From positions 1-64,000 of the forward strand of contig JAGBCB010000021.1 in the NCBI GenBank assembly GCA_017938145.1: DNA of 64,000 nt. Direction: 5' to 3'. Shown one piece after another: positions 7,340 to 16,799 of the stretch. The notes below the pieces were generated by a model. The model was given only the letters and a program-made list of their open reading frames with translations, was not told where the DNA came from and did not search any database. Numbering within the stretch: position 1 is the first letter of the stretch; the number at the start of each line of letters is the position of its first letter. A program made the position numbers and the translations under genes. The stretch comes from Lachnospiraceae bacterium. Its GTDB lineage: Bacteria > Bacillota > Clostridia > Lachnospirales > Lachnospiraceae.

Positions 7340-9727
7340 TTACATAATCATGGTAAGCTGGATTCTCTTCTTAGCCACATCTACGCTCATAACCTTAACA
7401 TCCACGATATCGCCGACAGAAACCGCCTCTAACGGATGCTTAATGAACTTCTTGTTGGTAATCTGAGAAATGTGAACCAAACCATCCTGGTGAACACCGA
7501 TATCTACGAACACACCGAAGTCAATGACATTACGAACGGTACCCTTTAAAATCATGCCTTCGGATAAATCCTTCATTTCCAATACGTCGGTACGAAGGAT
7601 TGGCTTTGGCATTTCTTCTCGAGGGTCACGGCCCGGCTTTTCTAATTCCTTGATGATATCCACCAAAGTAAGTTCACCGATGCCCAGTTCTTCCGCCAGT
7701 TTCTTCTTATCACGGATCATGCCGCTTAAGTGGGATAAATCCTCACCGGTTGCAACAACGGCAGGAACTGCTTTCTTTGCAGGTTCTTCCTTTACAGCGG
7801 TAGTAGGTGCACCACTTACCGCAAAAGCATTTGCCATTGCCTGTCCGAAGACGGAATTTGTATTTTTAACCTGAATGGTCTTTGGTTCTTTCTTTTTCTG
7901 CTGCTGTTTTTTCTGTTCAGCAGCCTTGGCAGCCTTCTTAGCAGCCTCTGCCTGCTTTGCAGCCTTCTTCTGGTTTTCCTGCAGTTCCTTAATGTTTTCT
8001 GCCGTAAAACCAAGCTTGTTTAACAGCTGGTTTGCAGCATCATAGGATTCCGGATGTACGCTGGTTGCATCCAAAGGATTGCTGCCGCCTGCAATACGCA
8101 GGAAGCCGGCACACTGTTCAAATGCCTTTGGTCCAAGCTTAGCAACCTTTAAAAGCTCCTGTCTGGAAGTAAATTTACCGTTTGCTTCACGATATGCAAC
8201 AATGTTCTTTGCTATGACTTTTGTAATACCGGAAACATACTCTAACAAGGATGGGGATGCAGTATTCAAATCTACACCAACCTTATTTACACAGTCTTCT
8301 ACGACACCGGCTAAAGTTTCGCCTAACTTCTTCTGGTTCATGTCGTGCTGATACTGACCAACGCCGATGGCCTTTGGCTCAATCTTAACCAGTTCTGCCA
8401 GTGGGTCCTGAAGTCTTCTTGCGATGGAAACCGCACTTCTCTGTGCCACGTCATAGTCAGGGAATTCTTCTGTTGCCAGCTTACTTGCGGAATATACGGA
8501 CGCACCCGCCTCACTGGTAATAACATACTTGGTAGGTACGTTCATTTCTTTTAATAAATCTACTACAAACAATTCAGACTCTCTGGATGCAGTACCATTA
8601 CCGATGGAAATAAGGGTACAACGGTACTTACAGATTAAGTGTCTGACAATCTTCTTTGCTTCTTCCTGCTTGCCAGGGGATGGAATGGTAGCGTAAACCA
8701 CTGCAGTGTCAAGCACCTTACCGGTAGCATCGACAACAGCAAGCTTACAACCGGTTCTGAAACCAGGGTCCCAGCCAAGAACAGTCTGTCCTACGATTGG
8801 AGGCTGCATAAGAAGCTGTTCTAAGTTCTTACCGAATACCTTGATGGCACCTTCTTCTGCCTTTTCGGTTAAATCATTGCGGATTTCACGGTCGATGGCA
8901 GGCGCAATCAGACGACGGTAGCTGTCTTCCACCGTTGCCTTTAAGTACTCGTTAGTATTTGGGTTGTCCTTTACGATAACCTTTGTTTCTAAGTAGCGTA
9001 AGATTCTCTCCTCCGGAGCCTGAATCTTTACGGTTAAAATCTTTTCGTTTTCACCACGGTTTAATGCGAGGGTACGGTGACCCGGAAGTGTGGATAACTT
9101 CTCACTGAAGTTATAGTACATTTCATAAACACTCTCAGTGCCTTCTTCCTTTGCGGAGGAGGAAATGCTTCCTTCTTCCATGGTGATGTCACGGATGTAG
9201 CCGCGGTAATCTGCTTCGTCGGAAATCTGCTCTGCAATAATATCTAACGCACCGGCAATAGCTTCTTCTGCGGTTTTTACTTCCTTTTCTTCGGAAATAT
9301 ATTCTGCTGCCACTTCGGTAAGAGGTACGGAAACTTCCTGCGCCAGAATAAGTTCTGCCAACGGAGCAAGACCCTTTTCCTGAGCAACAGTAGCACGGGT
9401 TCTTCTCTTTGGGCGGTACGGACGGTATAAATCTTCCAGTACCACCATAGTTGCTGCAGCTTCAATCTGCGCCTTTAACTCATCGGTAAGCTTACCCTGC
9501 TCTTCGATACTGCGGAGTACCTGCTCCTTCTTTTCTTCCAAACCACGAAGGTAAGTAAGTCTTTCATCTAAGTTACGAAGCACCTCATCATTTAACGCAC
9601 CGGTAGCCTCTTTACGGTAACGGGCGATGAACGGAATGGTGTTTCCCTCGTCAATTAATTTAACGGCTGCCTCTACCTGCTCGTAGCGGACGCCAAGTTC
9701 AGTTGTTAACTGTTTTAATATATCCAT
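7340..9727 (-). CDS. tex: Tex-family RNA-binding transcription accessory protein
   Basis: A 795-residue cytosolic protein with the full Tex plan: helical N-terminus (ELGVRYEQVEAAVKLI and GNTIPFIARYRKEATG), the YqgF RNase-H-like domain around residues 320-440 (LGWDPGFRTGCKLAVVDATG), helix-hairpin-helix elements (NTASPSLLEYVSG), and a C-terminal S1 domain (LKGTVRNVIDFGVFVDIGVHQDG). Tex proteins bind nucleic acids and influence transcription; the exact role is unsettled. Between the HhH region and the S1 domain there is a low-complexity Lys/Ala/Gln-rich insertion of about 75 residues, which explains the extra length over the usual 720 or so. It is transcribed alone from the promoter at 9764-9792. 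Confidence 0.93.
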   Translation of the reverse strand: MDILKQLTTELGVRYEQVEAAVKLIDEGNTIPFIARYRKEATGALNDEVLRNLDERLTYLRGLEEKKEQVLRSIEEQGKLTDELKAQIEAAATMVVLEDLYRPYRPKRRTRATVAQEKGLAPLAELILAQEVSVPLTEVAAEYISEEKEVKTAEEAIAGALDIIAEQISDEADYRGYIRDITMEEGSISSSAKEEGTESVYEMYYNFSEKLSTLPGHRTLALNRGENEKILTVKIQAPEERILRYLETKVIVKDNPNTNEYLKATVEDSYRRLIAPAIDREIRNDLTEKAEEGAIKVFGKNLEQLLMQPPIVGQTVLGWDPGFRTGCKLAVVDATGKVLDTAVVYATIPSPGKQEEAKKIVRHLICKYRCTLISIGNGTASRESELFVVDLLKEMNVPTKYVITSEAGASVYSASKLATEEFPDYDVAQRSAVSIARRLQDPLAELVKIEPKAIGVGQYQHDMNQKKLGETLAGVVEDCVNKVGVDLNTASPSLLEYVSGITKVIAKNIVAYREANGKFTSRQELLKVAKLGPKAFEQCAGFLRIAGGSNPLDATSVHPESYDAANQLLNKLGFTAENIKELQENQKKAAKQAEAAKKAAKAAEQKKQQQKKKEPKTIQVKNTNSVFGQAMANAFAVSGAPTTAVKEEPAKKAVPAVVATGEDLSHLSGMIRDKKKLAEELGIGELTLVDIIKELEKPGRDPREEMPKPILRTDVLEMKDLSEGMILKGTVRNVIDFGVFVDIGVHQDGLVHISQITNKKFIKHPLEAVSVGDIVDVKVMSVDVAKKRIQLTMIM

Positions 9728-9763
9728 GCCTTGCCTCCTAAATGCAATTTTTCCCTAAATGAT

Positions 9764-9792
9764 ATCATACCATAAAATCCACTTTATGTCTA
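9764..9792 (-). promoter_or_regulatory. tex promoter
   Basis: Minus-strand TAGACA (9787-9792), a 17-base spacer and TATGAT (9764-9769), 37 bases before the tex ATG, which is preceded by AGGAGG. It lies back to back with the plus-strand promoter at 9854-9882. Confidence 0.55.
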
Positions 9793-9853
9793 TAAATCGG
9801 AAAAGTTTTTTGTGAATAACCCGGTGGGCTGCTATACCCTGCTACAGAAACAG

Positions 9854-9882
9854 TTGTAATTTCAGGGAATTTGGTGTATAAT
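9854..9882 (+). promoter_or_regulatory. promoter of the SprA-related gene
   Basis: Plus-strand TTGTAA (9854-9859), a 17-base spacer and consensus TATAAT (9877-9882), followed 33 bases later by the ATG at 9916 with AGGAGGAGGT upstream. Confidence 0.65.
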
Positions 9883-9915
9883 GTAGAAAAGAGAAGAAAA
9901 GGAGGAGGTCGCTTA

Positions 9916-10638
9916 ATGAGAATCGAACCGCTCGGAATCAGTTTTGGTTATTATACAAATCCATACGCATCCGGTGCCACCCGTGGCGCAGCACGCACTG
10001 CCATGGCAGATATGCTTCATGGTGATATGGCCTCTGTCCAGCCGGTGGATGACGTACCGGAAGTCTTCTCCAATGACGAAGTAGACCGTGTTGTCCGCTC
10101 CCCGGAAGAAATGCAGCAAGACCGCAGGGATGCTTACGAGGTTATGAATTCCTTAACCCCAAGAAACGCAGAGCATTTAAACCCGGCACTGGAGTTTAAA
10201 ACAAACCCGCCGTTTAACGCAGAAGAAATCAACCTGCCGGGCGACGGCAAACCTGCCGAAGGTATAGAAGAAGACGACCACAAGTGTGAAACCTGCGAAA
10301 ACCGCACCTATGTAGACGGTTCCAACGAAAACGACGTATCCTTTAAATCTCCGGGACATATCGCACCGGAATCTGCGGCATCCAGAGTTATGGCCCACGA
10401 GTATGAGCACGTAAGAAACGCCTATCAGGAAGATAAAGAAGAAGGTAAAGAATTAGTCAGTGTTTCCGTTTCCTTAAAAACCGCCATTTGTCCGGAATGC
10501 GGTAAAACCTACGTAGCCGGAGGCGAAACCAGAACCACCATGCGCAATGGTGTAGAAGAAAACCCATACGCAAAGCAGCAGGAAGCATATAGCAATTTTG
10601 CAAGCGGAAAAGCAGAAAGCTTTAATGCAGCAGCATAA
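9916..10638 (+). CDS. SprA-related family putative metalloprotease
   Basis: A 240-residue protein without signal peptide or membrane segment. The C-terminal half carries the family pattern: a CETC cysteine pair, YVDGSNENDVSFKSPGHI, then ESAASRVMAHEYEHV with an HExxH-like HEYEH zinc site, and a second pair CPECGKTYVAGG. This matches the SprA-related family (PF12118), annotated as putative metalloproteases with no proven substrate. The N-terminal 100 residues are acidic and variable. The start at 9916 is set by AGGAGGAGGT; an in-frame Met 45 bases upstream lacks a ribosome site. It is monocistronic, with its own promoter and terminator. Peptidase activity is inference. Confidence 0.75.
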   Translation: MRIEPLGISFGYYTNPYASGATRGAARTAMADMLHGDMASVQPVDDVPEVFSNDEVDRVVRSPEEMQQDRRDAYEVMNSLTPRNAEHLNPALEFKTNPPFNAEEINLPGDGKPAEGIEEDDHKCETCENRTYVDGSNENDVSFKSPGHIAPESAASRVMAHEYEHVRNAYQEDKEEGKELVSVSVSLKTAICPECGKTYVAGGETRTTMRNGVEENPYAKQQEAYSNFASGKAESFNAAA

Positions 10639-10650
10639 ACATAACAAATT

Positions 10651-10681
10651 AAGGGCACCCAACCAGGTGCCCTTGTTTTTT
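10651..10681 (+). terminator. terminator of the SprA-related gene
   Basis: A perfect nine-base stem AAGGGCACC/GGTGCCCTT with a six-base loop, followed by GTTTTTT. It ends at the stop codon of the convergent gene. Confidence 0.9.
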
Positions 10682-11885
10682 AGATGACTAAATCAATATG
10701 TTGCACGGTTCCTACCCCACCGCTTTCTTTTAAGAAAACTCCGGTGCTTCGGATAATGCCGTTGGTGTCATGAGTTTCTTCATTCTTTAAAGAAAACTCT
10801 GTCGATGCACTGCCAAGATAAATGGCACCCACATCTGCTTTCAGAAGAGATATCTGAACTTTCTCTCCTTCTTCGTTTAATGTCCAGATGGACAAATCAT
10901 CAAACACGGAGTCGTTCTCATCAATCCAGCCGTTGCCGTCTTCATCATACTCAGCCAAATCCTTAAATCCGCTACCGGACTTGGTGCCGAACAACTCGCT
11001 GCCGTCATTGATTTCACCGTCTTTATTTTTATCTAACGCAAGGAACCCGCTGCCCTGTTCCGTAAAGGAAATTTCTTCCGCGGTGCCATCTGCATTTAAA
11101 TCAAACAAAAACTTCTGGTCACTGATTTTTCCAATGTCACCCTCTAAGTTAAACACTAACGGGTCACAGGTTTGCGGAACATCCTGCATAAAAATGGAAT
11201 CATATTTTTCACAGAAAGCTCTGGACATTTCCACTTCTATACCAAAGGAAATTTCTCTGCCGTCCTGGGTTTTTACACAGCCCTGGGACTGAAATGCGGT
11301 GTACTCCATCTCCGTATGGAAGGATGAGGTTACCACCACCTGCTTCCAGGTTGGTCTTACCGCTGCTCCGCCTGCGCCGGAAGATATGGCAATTACCTTA
11401 CCGCCGGACAGATTAGTCGCACCGGCAAATCCAAGAGAAAATCCTCCCGCCGATGCCTTGCTTGCTTCCATGGCATCAATTCGTTTTTCAATCTTATCCG
11501 CCATGCAACCGGCATCCTTTAATCCCAGACGACGGTTCTGCATTCTTTTAAGCATTTCCAGAATCTTTTTTAAAGTTTCAATCTGGATATCTTCTTCGGA
11601 CTGTACCGTAGGAACATTCTTGTTTTTTGCTTTTTCCGTTTCCGCCATAGCCATGGCAAGATTTTTCGCATTCTGCTTGTTTCGTTCCTGTACCTGTTCT
11701 CTTAAAGCATTCTTTGCTTCCTGCTGCTTTTCCTTCATCTGTTCCACATAGCTCCCCGCTTCGTCGGAAAACTCCAGGGTAGCCGCTTCGTCGGAACGCA
11801 TAATCACCGACATAGAATGGGATTCTGTGTGGGTGTACGAGGAATGTTCCGACTTCATCATTACGTTACTGTTTTCAATTTTCAT
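10680..11885 (-). CDS. EF-hand-like calcium-binding protein, function unknown
   Basis: A 401-residue acidic protein with no signal peptide. Residues about 45-75 form a charged coiled coil rich in Glu, Lys and Gln (MKEKQQEAKNALREQVQER). The C-terminal third has calcium-loop motifs DLNADGTAEE, DKNKDGEINDGSELFG and DEDGNGWIDENDSVF in the arrangement seen in large secreted RTX/VCBS-type proteins. The start at 11885 is chosen for AAGGAAGG nine bases upstream rather than a Met 90 bases further out. It converges on the SprA-related gene. The lack of an export signal is odd for this domain type; export by another route is possible but unshown. Confidence 0.65.
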   Translation of the reverse strand: MKIENSNVMMKSEHSSYTHTESHSMSVIMRSDEAATLEFSDEAGSYVEQMKEKQQEAKNALREQVQERNKQNAKNLAMAMAETEKAKNKNVPTVQSEEDIQIETLKKILEMLKRMQNRRLGLKDAGCMADKIEKRIDAMEASKASAGGFSLGFAGATNLSGGKVIAISSGAGGAAVRPTWKQVVVTSSFHTEMEYTAFQSQGCVKTQDGREISFGIEVEMSRAFCEKYDSIFMQDVPQTCDPLVFNLEGDIGKISDQKFLFDLNADGTAEEISFTEQGSGFLALDKNKDGEINDGSELFGTKSGSGFKDLAEYDEDGNGWIDENDSVFDDLSIWTLNEEGEKVQISLLKADVGAIYLGSASTEFSLKNEETHDTNGIIRSTGVFLKESGGVGTVQHIDLVI

Positions 11886-12002
11886 ATTATCGCTTCCTTC
11901 CTTGGTTGCATGTTTCCAAAAGATAAGTCCTTTTACCTTTGGACAGACTCCTGCCTGTATTAATACTATCGGCATAAATTAGTTCAAAGTTTACAACCAA
12001 AT

Positions 12003-12040
12003 AAAAAACCGGGAGAAGCTCCGAAGAACTCCTCCCGGTT
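12003..12040 (-). terminator. terminator of the two-component operon
   Basis: Minus-strand stem AACCGGGAG/CTCCCGGTT followed by a T-rich tail, 12 bases after the histidine kinase stop. Confidence 0.9.
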
Positions 12041-12052
12041 GAGGGAGCAAAA

Positions 12053-14272
12053 TTATTCTGTTGCCTGCACTTTTGGAAAACTTACCGTTACTTTAAACAT
12101 ATCATCTTCCAAATCCACCTTTACCTTGCCGCCCTGCGCTTCGGTAAAGCTCTTGACTATAGCAAGTCCAAGGCCGGAGCCTTCCGTATTTCTGGAGGCA
12201 TCTCCTCTGGTAAAGCGCTCCATGATTTCATCTGCACTAAAGTTAATTTCCGCTGCAGACACATTTTTATATACGACCTGAACTGTTTTTTCCGTCTGTT
12301 CCATAAAAACATACGCCCGGCTGCCGGTCAAACCATACTTTAAAATATTCATGGTCAGATTTTCAAAAATCCGTCCGGTCTTCTGGGCATCCAGTCGGAC
12401 TATCACCTTTTCTTCCGGAAGATTCATTTTAAATGTGATACCGGAATTCATGATTTCCTCTTCCAGCTCCATCTGCACTTCATGAATGAGTTGCACTAAA
12501 TCTAAGTCCACCTTTTCCAATTTAAGCTCCCCGGAGGTTGCTTTACTGATTTCAAACAGGTCCTCAATGAGAGTCTTTAAGCGGGCGGACTTTCTATCCA
12601 GTACATCCACGTAGTCCTTCCGTTCTTTGGCTGGCAGTTCCTCGTTCTTCAATAAATCCACATAAGTGATAATGGCGGTTAAGGGGGTCTTTAAATCATG
12701 GGACACATTGGTAATGAGCTCCGTTTTCATCTTCTGGCTCTTTACTTCCTCCTGTACCGCTGTGTGAAACCCCTCCTGCACCCCTGCCAGAGCAGTGTTC
12801 AGTTCGTGAAAAATCCCTGCTTCCGCCACATACTCTACATCGGTAATTCCCCGTGCCATTTCCTCTGTGGTAGAAAGCATTACCGTATAGTCTGTACGGA
12901 TTTTATTCCACCACTTCTGAAGCAACCAGAATACAAACAAAGAATACGGAATTGCAAGCAGTATACCAAAGAACCAGGTACAACAAAGCAGGGCAATGAT
13001 AATAAAGTTAAGCACAACTGCCAGGAAGAAATTCCGGTTGCCCTTATTGGAAAAATCGATGGTTCCGCAAAACTCCACCGCTTTTTTGCCCCAGCGGTAC
13101 AGCCAAACAATAAGTCGTCCCGTCAAGGTATTTTCTTTAAAGAAGCGGACAATGCCTTTGGCAAAGAGCTGGCGCACATTGATGGCGCACAAATAAATTG
13201 TAAAGAACACCGCAAACCAAATGGCAATATTGGCACCAAGAATAAAGTATTCCGCCCTGCCGTCTGCCATAATATCCTGCATGATGCCGACCCAATAAAC
13301 CAGCAGCCCCGGATACTCCATTTCAATTTGACTGCGCACAATAAAGTCAGGCAGTTCTTCTCCTAGCAGTAAAATAACCCCGCAGCCTGCAAAAATAAGT
13401 ACTTCCATAGGAATATGTGCCTTCCATCCTTCCTTTAAACCAAGAGGACGGATGGTTGGAAGTAACAAGCCAAGCAGGATAACTAATGCAACTGCTACTA
13501 AAACGAAAATAATATAATCCGGCCACATGGCTTCTACCGAATCATAGATGGTCCATCTGCTCAGAGAAACCTCCCGAACCAGTTCCTCATAGACTTCATT
13601 TTCACAAGCCAATATTACCGTAACTCCACAAATTTCTCCATATTCCACCGTTTTCCCTTCGGAAGAATAAAACCAGCCATTATCAAAACTGCGTGTACTA
13701 TGACAATCTAATAAATGATAGTATGCATTCTCTATGCCTTTGGATTCCTTCAGCCTCGGAACACCATTGTCACTGAACTCAAACATTATGAACATCGGAT
13801 TATGGCTAGCTTCCGCCGGGTCCAAGGTTCCGCAACCGTTATCGATAGTTCCTGAATAAATATAATATTTTACTCTGCTCTCTTCCAGCGCCTTTGGATA
13901 AGTATCTTTATACCAGTCGGACAATGTTTTCTCTCTTAATCCATACCAATAAAGATGGGCATCTGTTTCCACATTTTCCGGATTGTATTCGCCAAGTATT
14001 ATTTCGCCGGCGGATTTTCCATCCTGGTATGTTTTGTTATACCATTCCACATACATACCATCGACCAATGGATAAATCTCTCTCACATAGTCTCTTAAAT
14101 GTTCCTGCTTCTCGTAATGAATTACATCCGAATATACCAGTCTCGCCTCCTGAGTCATCCGGTGATACATTCCCACAAAACCCCAGGCAAACGCCGCTAC
14201 AAGCACAATACTAACCAGCCAGCCCATAAACCGTCCGGTTTTTCCGGTCTTCTTTTCCATTCTGTTCTCCAC
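12053..14272 (-). CDS. membrane sensor histidine kinase
   Basis: A 739-residue kinase. It has an N-terminal membrane helix (residues about 17-35), a roughly 200-residue extracytoplasmic sensor region, then a group of about six further membrane helices between residues 240 and 460. The HisKA dimerisation box is LITNVSHDLKTPLTAII with the phosphoacceptor His, and the HATPase domain includes the G-box EGSGLGLAIVKSFTEAQGG. The N-box is unusual (LTMNILKYGLTGSRAYV): the usual Asn-rich core is altered, with Asn kept in MNIL. It is co-transcribed with the OmpR-type regulator 17 bases upstream. The signal is not evident. Confidence 0.9.
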   Translation of the reverse strand: MENRMEKKTGKTGRFMGWLVSIVLVAAFAWGFVGMYHRMTQEARLVYSDVIHYEKQEHLRDYVREIYPLVDGMYVEWYNKTYQDGKSAGEIILGEYNPENVETDAHLYWYGLREKTLSDWYKDTYPKALEESRVKYYIYSGTIDNGCGTLDPAEASHNPMFIMFEFSDNGVPRLKESKGIENAYYHLLDCHSTRSFDNGWFYSSEGKTVEYGEICGVTVILACENEVYEELVREVSLSRWTIYDSVEAMWPDYIIFVLVAVALVILLGLLLPTIRPLGLKEGWKAHIPMEVLIFAGCGVILLLGEELPDFIVRSQIEMEYPGLLVYWVGIMQDIMADGRAEYFILGANIAIWFAVFFTIYLCAINVRQLFAKGIVRFFKENTLTGRLIVWLYRWGKKAVEFCGTIDFSNKGNRNFFLAVVLNFIIIALLCCTWFFGILLAIPYSLFVFWLLQKWWNKIRTDYTVMLSTTEEMARGITDVEYVAEAGIFHELNTALAGVQEGFHTAVQEEVKSQKMKTELITNVSHDLKTPLTAIITYVDLLKNEELPAKERKDYVDVLDRKSARLKTLIEDLFEISKATSGELKLEKVDLDLVQLIHEVQMELEEEIMNSGITFKMNLPEEKVIVRLDAQKTGRIFENLTMNILKYGLTGSRAYVFMEQTEKTVQVVYKNVSAAEINFSADEIMERFTRGDASRNTEGSGLGLAIVKSFTEAQGGKVKVDLEDDMFKVTVSFPKVQATE

Positions 14273-14289
14273 GATTTTTCCTCCTGCTC

Positions 14290-14997
14290 TTACGCTTCTA
14301 TTTTATATCCGACACCCCAGACCACCTTTAAATACCGTGGATTCTTAGGGTCCCGTTCAATCTTTTCCCTGATTTTACGGATATGTACCATGACCGTATC
14401 GGTAGTAATCGCCTTTTCATTCCAGACTCTTTCGTACAATTCGTCCGCAGAAAACACTCTGCCCGGATACTTCATAAGTAGTGCCAGCACCTTAAACTCC
14501 AACGGGGTCAGTTTTACCGGATTACCATCTACGGTAACGGAAGCTTTTTCTTCATCCAGCTCCAAACCGCCCACCACAAGTGTGTTGTCTTTGTTTACTT
14601 CTGTCCTTCCCTGCAGGGCTTCCATAAATTTGCGATATCTGCGCAGCTGGGAATTTACTCTTGCCATCAGTTCCATAGGAGCAAAAGGTTTGGTTACATA
14701 ATCATCTGCTCCGACATTCAGCCCGGTAATTTTATCAATCTCCTCTGACTTTGCCGTCAGCATAATTACCGGAAAATCATGCTTTTCCCGAAGCTTCATC
14801 GTCATGGTAATACCGTCCATTTTCGGCATCATCAAATCTACGATGGCCAGATGAATTTCTTCTTTTTCAATAACCTCCAGACCCTCCAGACCGTTTGCGG
14901 CGCCGAATACAGTGTAGCCTTGATTCTTTAAATAGATTTTTATCCCTTCTAAAATTTCTTTATCATCTTCTACCACTAAAATATGATTGTACTCCAT
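14290..14997 (-). CDS. OmpR/PhoB-type response regulator
   Basis: A 235-residue regulator. The receiver domain has the acidic pair at Asp11/Asp12, phosphoacceptor Asp54 in IVDLMMPKMDG, a Thr/Ser switch in IMLTAKSE and the Lys in VTKPFAPMELMAR. The C-terminal winged helix includes TPLEFKVLALLMKYPGRVFS and ITTDTVMVHIRKIREKIE. It is the first gene of the operon with the histidine kinase. Target genes are not visible. Confidence 0.95.
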   Translation of the reverse strand: MEYNHILVVEDDKEILEGIKIYLKNQGYTVFGAANGLEGLEVIEKEEIHLAIVDLMMPKMDGITMTMKLREKHDFPVIMLTAKSEEIDKITGLNVGADDYVTKPFAPMELMARVNSQLRRYRKFMEALQGRTEVNKDNTLVVGGLELDEEKASVTVDGNPVKLTPLEFKVLALLMKYPGRVFSADELYERVWNEKAITTDTVMVHIRKIREKIERDPKNPRYLKVVWGVGYKIEA

Positions 14998-15049
14998 GTT
15001 CTCCCCGCTTTCCCAAACTCATTTGTTACTAACTGACTCCAGTATACTA

Positions 15050-15101
15050 AAAAAATCTTAAGAAGTCTCGTGAAAATTCGAAAGACTTTCTTAAGATTTT
15101 T
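15050..15101 (-). terminator. terminator of the symporter gene
   Basis: A long hairpin: ATCTTAAGAAGTCT (15055-15068) pairs with AGACTTTCTTAAGAT with one bulge, flanked by A-run and T-run on both sides, so it can work in either direction. It lies 22 bases after the symporter stop on the minus strand, upstream of the response regulator. Confidence 0.85.
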
Positions 15102-15122
15102 ATAGTTTAAACTAAATATGTA

Positions 15123-16673
15123 TTACTCTTCGTTATAGCATTCAAAAATTTCGTCAATTTTCTTGGTATCCTTATTCTTTGTAAGCAGGCTTACAACAGG
15201 AACTACAATCATAGAAACTGCCATGGCAGCAACACCCATTTCCGGAGATTTTGCAGCTGCAGCGGAAAAGTTATTGGAAAGGGTAATTACTAAAGTTGCA
15301 CCGCCAACGGTAAGAAGACCGGAGATGATACCTGCATAAGCACCAATCTTTGTAATCTTCTTAGAGAAAAGCCCCCAAACGTAAGGTCCGATAAAGCATC
15401 CGGAAACTAAGCCCCAGGAGAAAGACATCAGGCTAACAATAATCGGGATGTTCCGGGTTGCAAAAACAAAGGAGCAAGCAACAAAAGCAAGGCAAAACAG
15501 ACGGGTTAATATCATCTGTGTTTCCGGCTTTGTGCTCTTCTTTCTTATCGCAGGAATCAGGTCAACTGAAACTGCAGATGCAGAAGTTAAAACCACGGAT
15601 ACCAGCGTTGACATAGATGCGGAAAGCAACAAAATCATTATAACTGCCAAAAGGATGAGTCCTAAAACATCGTTTCCGAGAACCTCCATAAGCACCGCAG
15701 GAATTACCGCATCTACTCCGCCTTCCGGAAGCTGTCCGTCCAAAACCAGTCTGGAGGTAGAGCCAATCAGATATGCACCGCAACCGATAACCACACAAAA
15801 GATGGTGGAAATGATGGTGCCCCTCTTAATTGCTGCAGTATCTTTAATGGCATAAAACTTACCAATCATCTGCGGAAGGCCCCAGGTACCAAAGCTGGTT
15901 AACATAATGTTAAAGCAAAGGAACTTGAAAGAAGTTCCTCCGAAAATACTGGTTAACTGTTCACCGGTAATCGGGTTCGGATCTCCCGGCAGGGATTTAT
16001 AGGTGCCCAAATTTTGGATAAGTCCGCTGAGTCCGCCAACATTCTCATGATTGAGAACTGCCACAATCAGGCAGATAACACCGGCTATCATTACAACGCC
16101 CTGCACAAGATTCGTATATGCAGTTGCTACATAACCGCCGATTACAAGGTAAACAGCAGTGAGACATGCAATAATCAGCATCCAAACCCAGGTCTCTACA
16201 CCCGGGAACACTGCGCTGAACAAAGAACCAAGACCCTTATACACCGCCGCAGAATACGGAACAAGGAACACGAAAATAATAATAGCCGCTAAAACTTTCA
16301 TTCCTTTGGAAGCATAACGCTTTTCAAAGTATTCCGGCATTGTTTTTGCCGCAAGCTTTTTTGTCATCTTTCTGGTACGGTTTGCAAATAACAGCCAGGA
16401 AAGTAAGCATCCCAAAACCGCATTACCGATACCAATCCAAATAGCACCGATACCGATATTCCAACCGTGCTGTCCTGCATATCCGACAAAAACTACCGCT
16501 GAAAAATATGTAGTACCATATGCAAAGGCGCTCGCCCAAGCTCCGATATTTCTTCCTCCAATCAAAAATCCATCCAATGTTTTGGATTTGCCATAACTGA
16601 AACAGCCAATCAGTGCCATTACAATTGCATAGATGCAAAGAGCAACGATGGTGTAAAGTTGTGCATTTGTCAT
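15123..16673 (-). CDS. sodium:solute symporter (SSS family)
   Basis: A 516-residue membrane protein with about 13 transmembrane helices. It shows SSS landmarks: DGFLIGGRNIGAWASAFAYG near residue 35, AKTMPEYFEKRY, and GTWGLPQMIGKFYAIKD in the middle. Such carriers import sugars, amino acids or small acids with Na+; the substrate cannot be read from the sequence. The start at 16673 has GGGGAGG eight bases upstream; an in-frame Met 102 bases further out is rejected. It is divergent from a LysR gene that probably controls it. Confidence 0.88.
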   Translation of the reverse strand: MTNAQLYTIVALCIYAIVMALIGCFSYGKSKTLDGFLIGGRNIGAWASAFAYGTTYFSAVVFVGYAGQHGWNIGIGAIWIGIGNAVLGCLLSWLLFANRTRKMTKKLAAKTMPEYFEKRYASKGMKVLAAIIIFVFLVPYSAAVYKGLGSLFSAVFPGVETWVWMLIIACLTAVYLVIGGYVATAYTNLVQGVVMIAGVICLIVAVLNHENVGGLSGLIQNLGTYKSLPGDPNPITGEQLTSIFGGTSFKFLCFNIMLTSFGTWGLPQMIGKFYAIKDTAAIKRGTIISTIFCVVIGCGAYLIGSTSRLVLDGQLPEGGVDAVIPAVLMEVLGNDVLGLILLAVIMILLLSASMSTLVSVVLTSASAVSVDLIPAIRKKSTKPETQMILTRLFCLAFVACSFVFATRNIPIIVSLMSFSWGLVSGCFIGPYVWGLFSKKITKIGAYAGIISGLLTVGGATLVITLSNNFSAAAAKSPEMGVAAMAVSMIVVPVVSLLTKNKDTKKIDEIFECYNEE

Positions 16674-16719
16674 TATTTTTTCCTCCCCGTTTAATATCTC
16701 TTGTTTTTTATTTACTGCT

Positions 16720-16748
16720 ATTATATAATAGGAGTCAGCATTAGACAA
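16720..16748 (-). promoter_or_regulatory. symporter promoter
   Basis: Minus-strand TTGTCT (16743-16748), a 17-base spacer and TATAAT (16720-16725). It sits in the 126-base divergent region shared with the LysR gene, where LysR operators are expected. Confidence 0.6.
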
Positions 16749-16799
16749 ACGAATCATTTTAATATTAACCATCAATTTTTTCGATAAAGCGAGGTAAAA

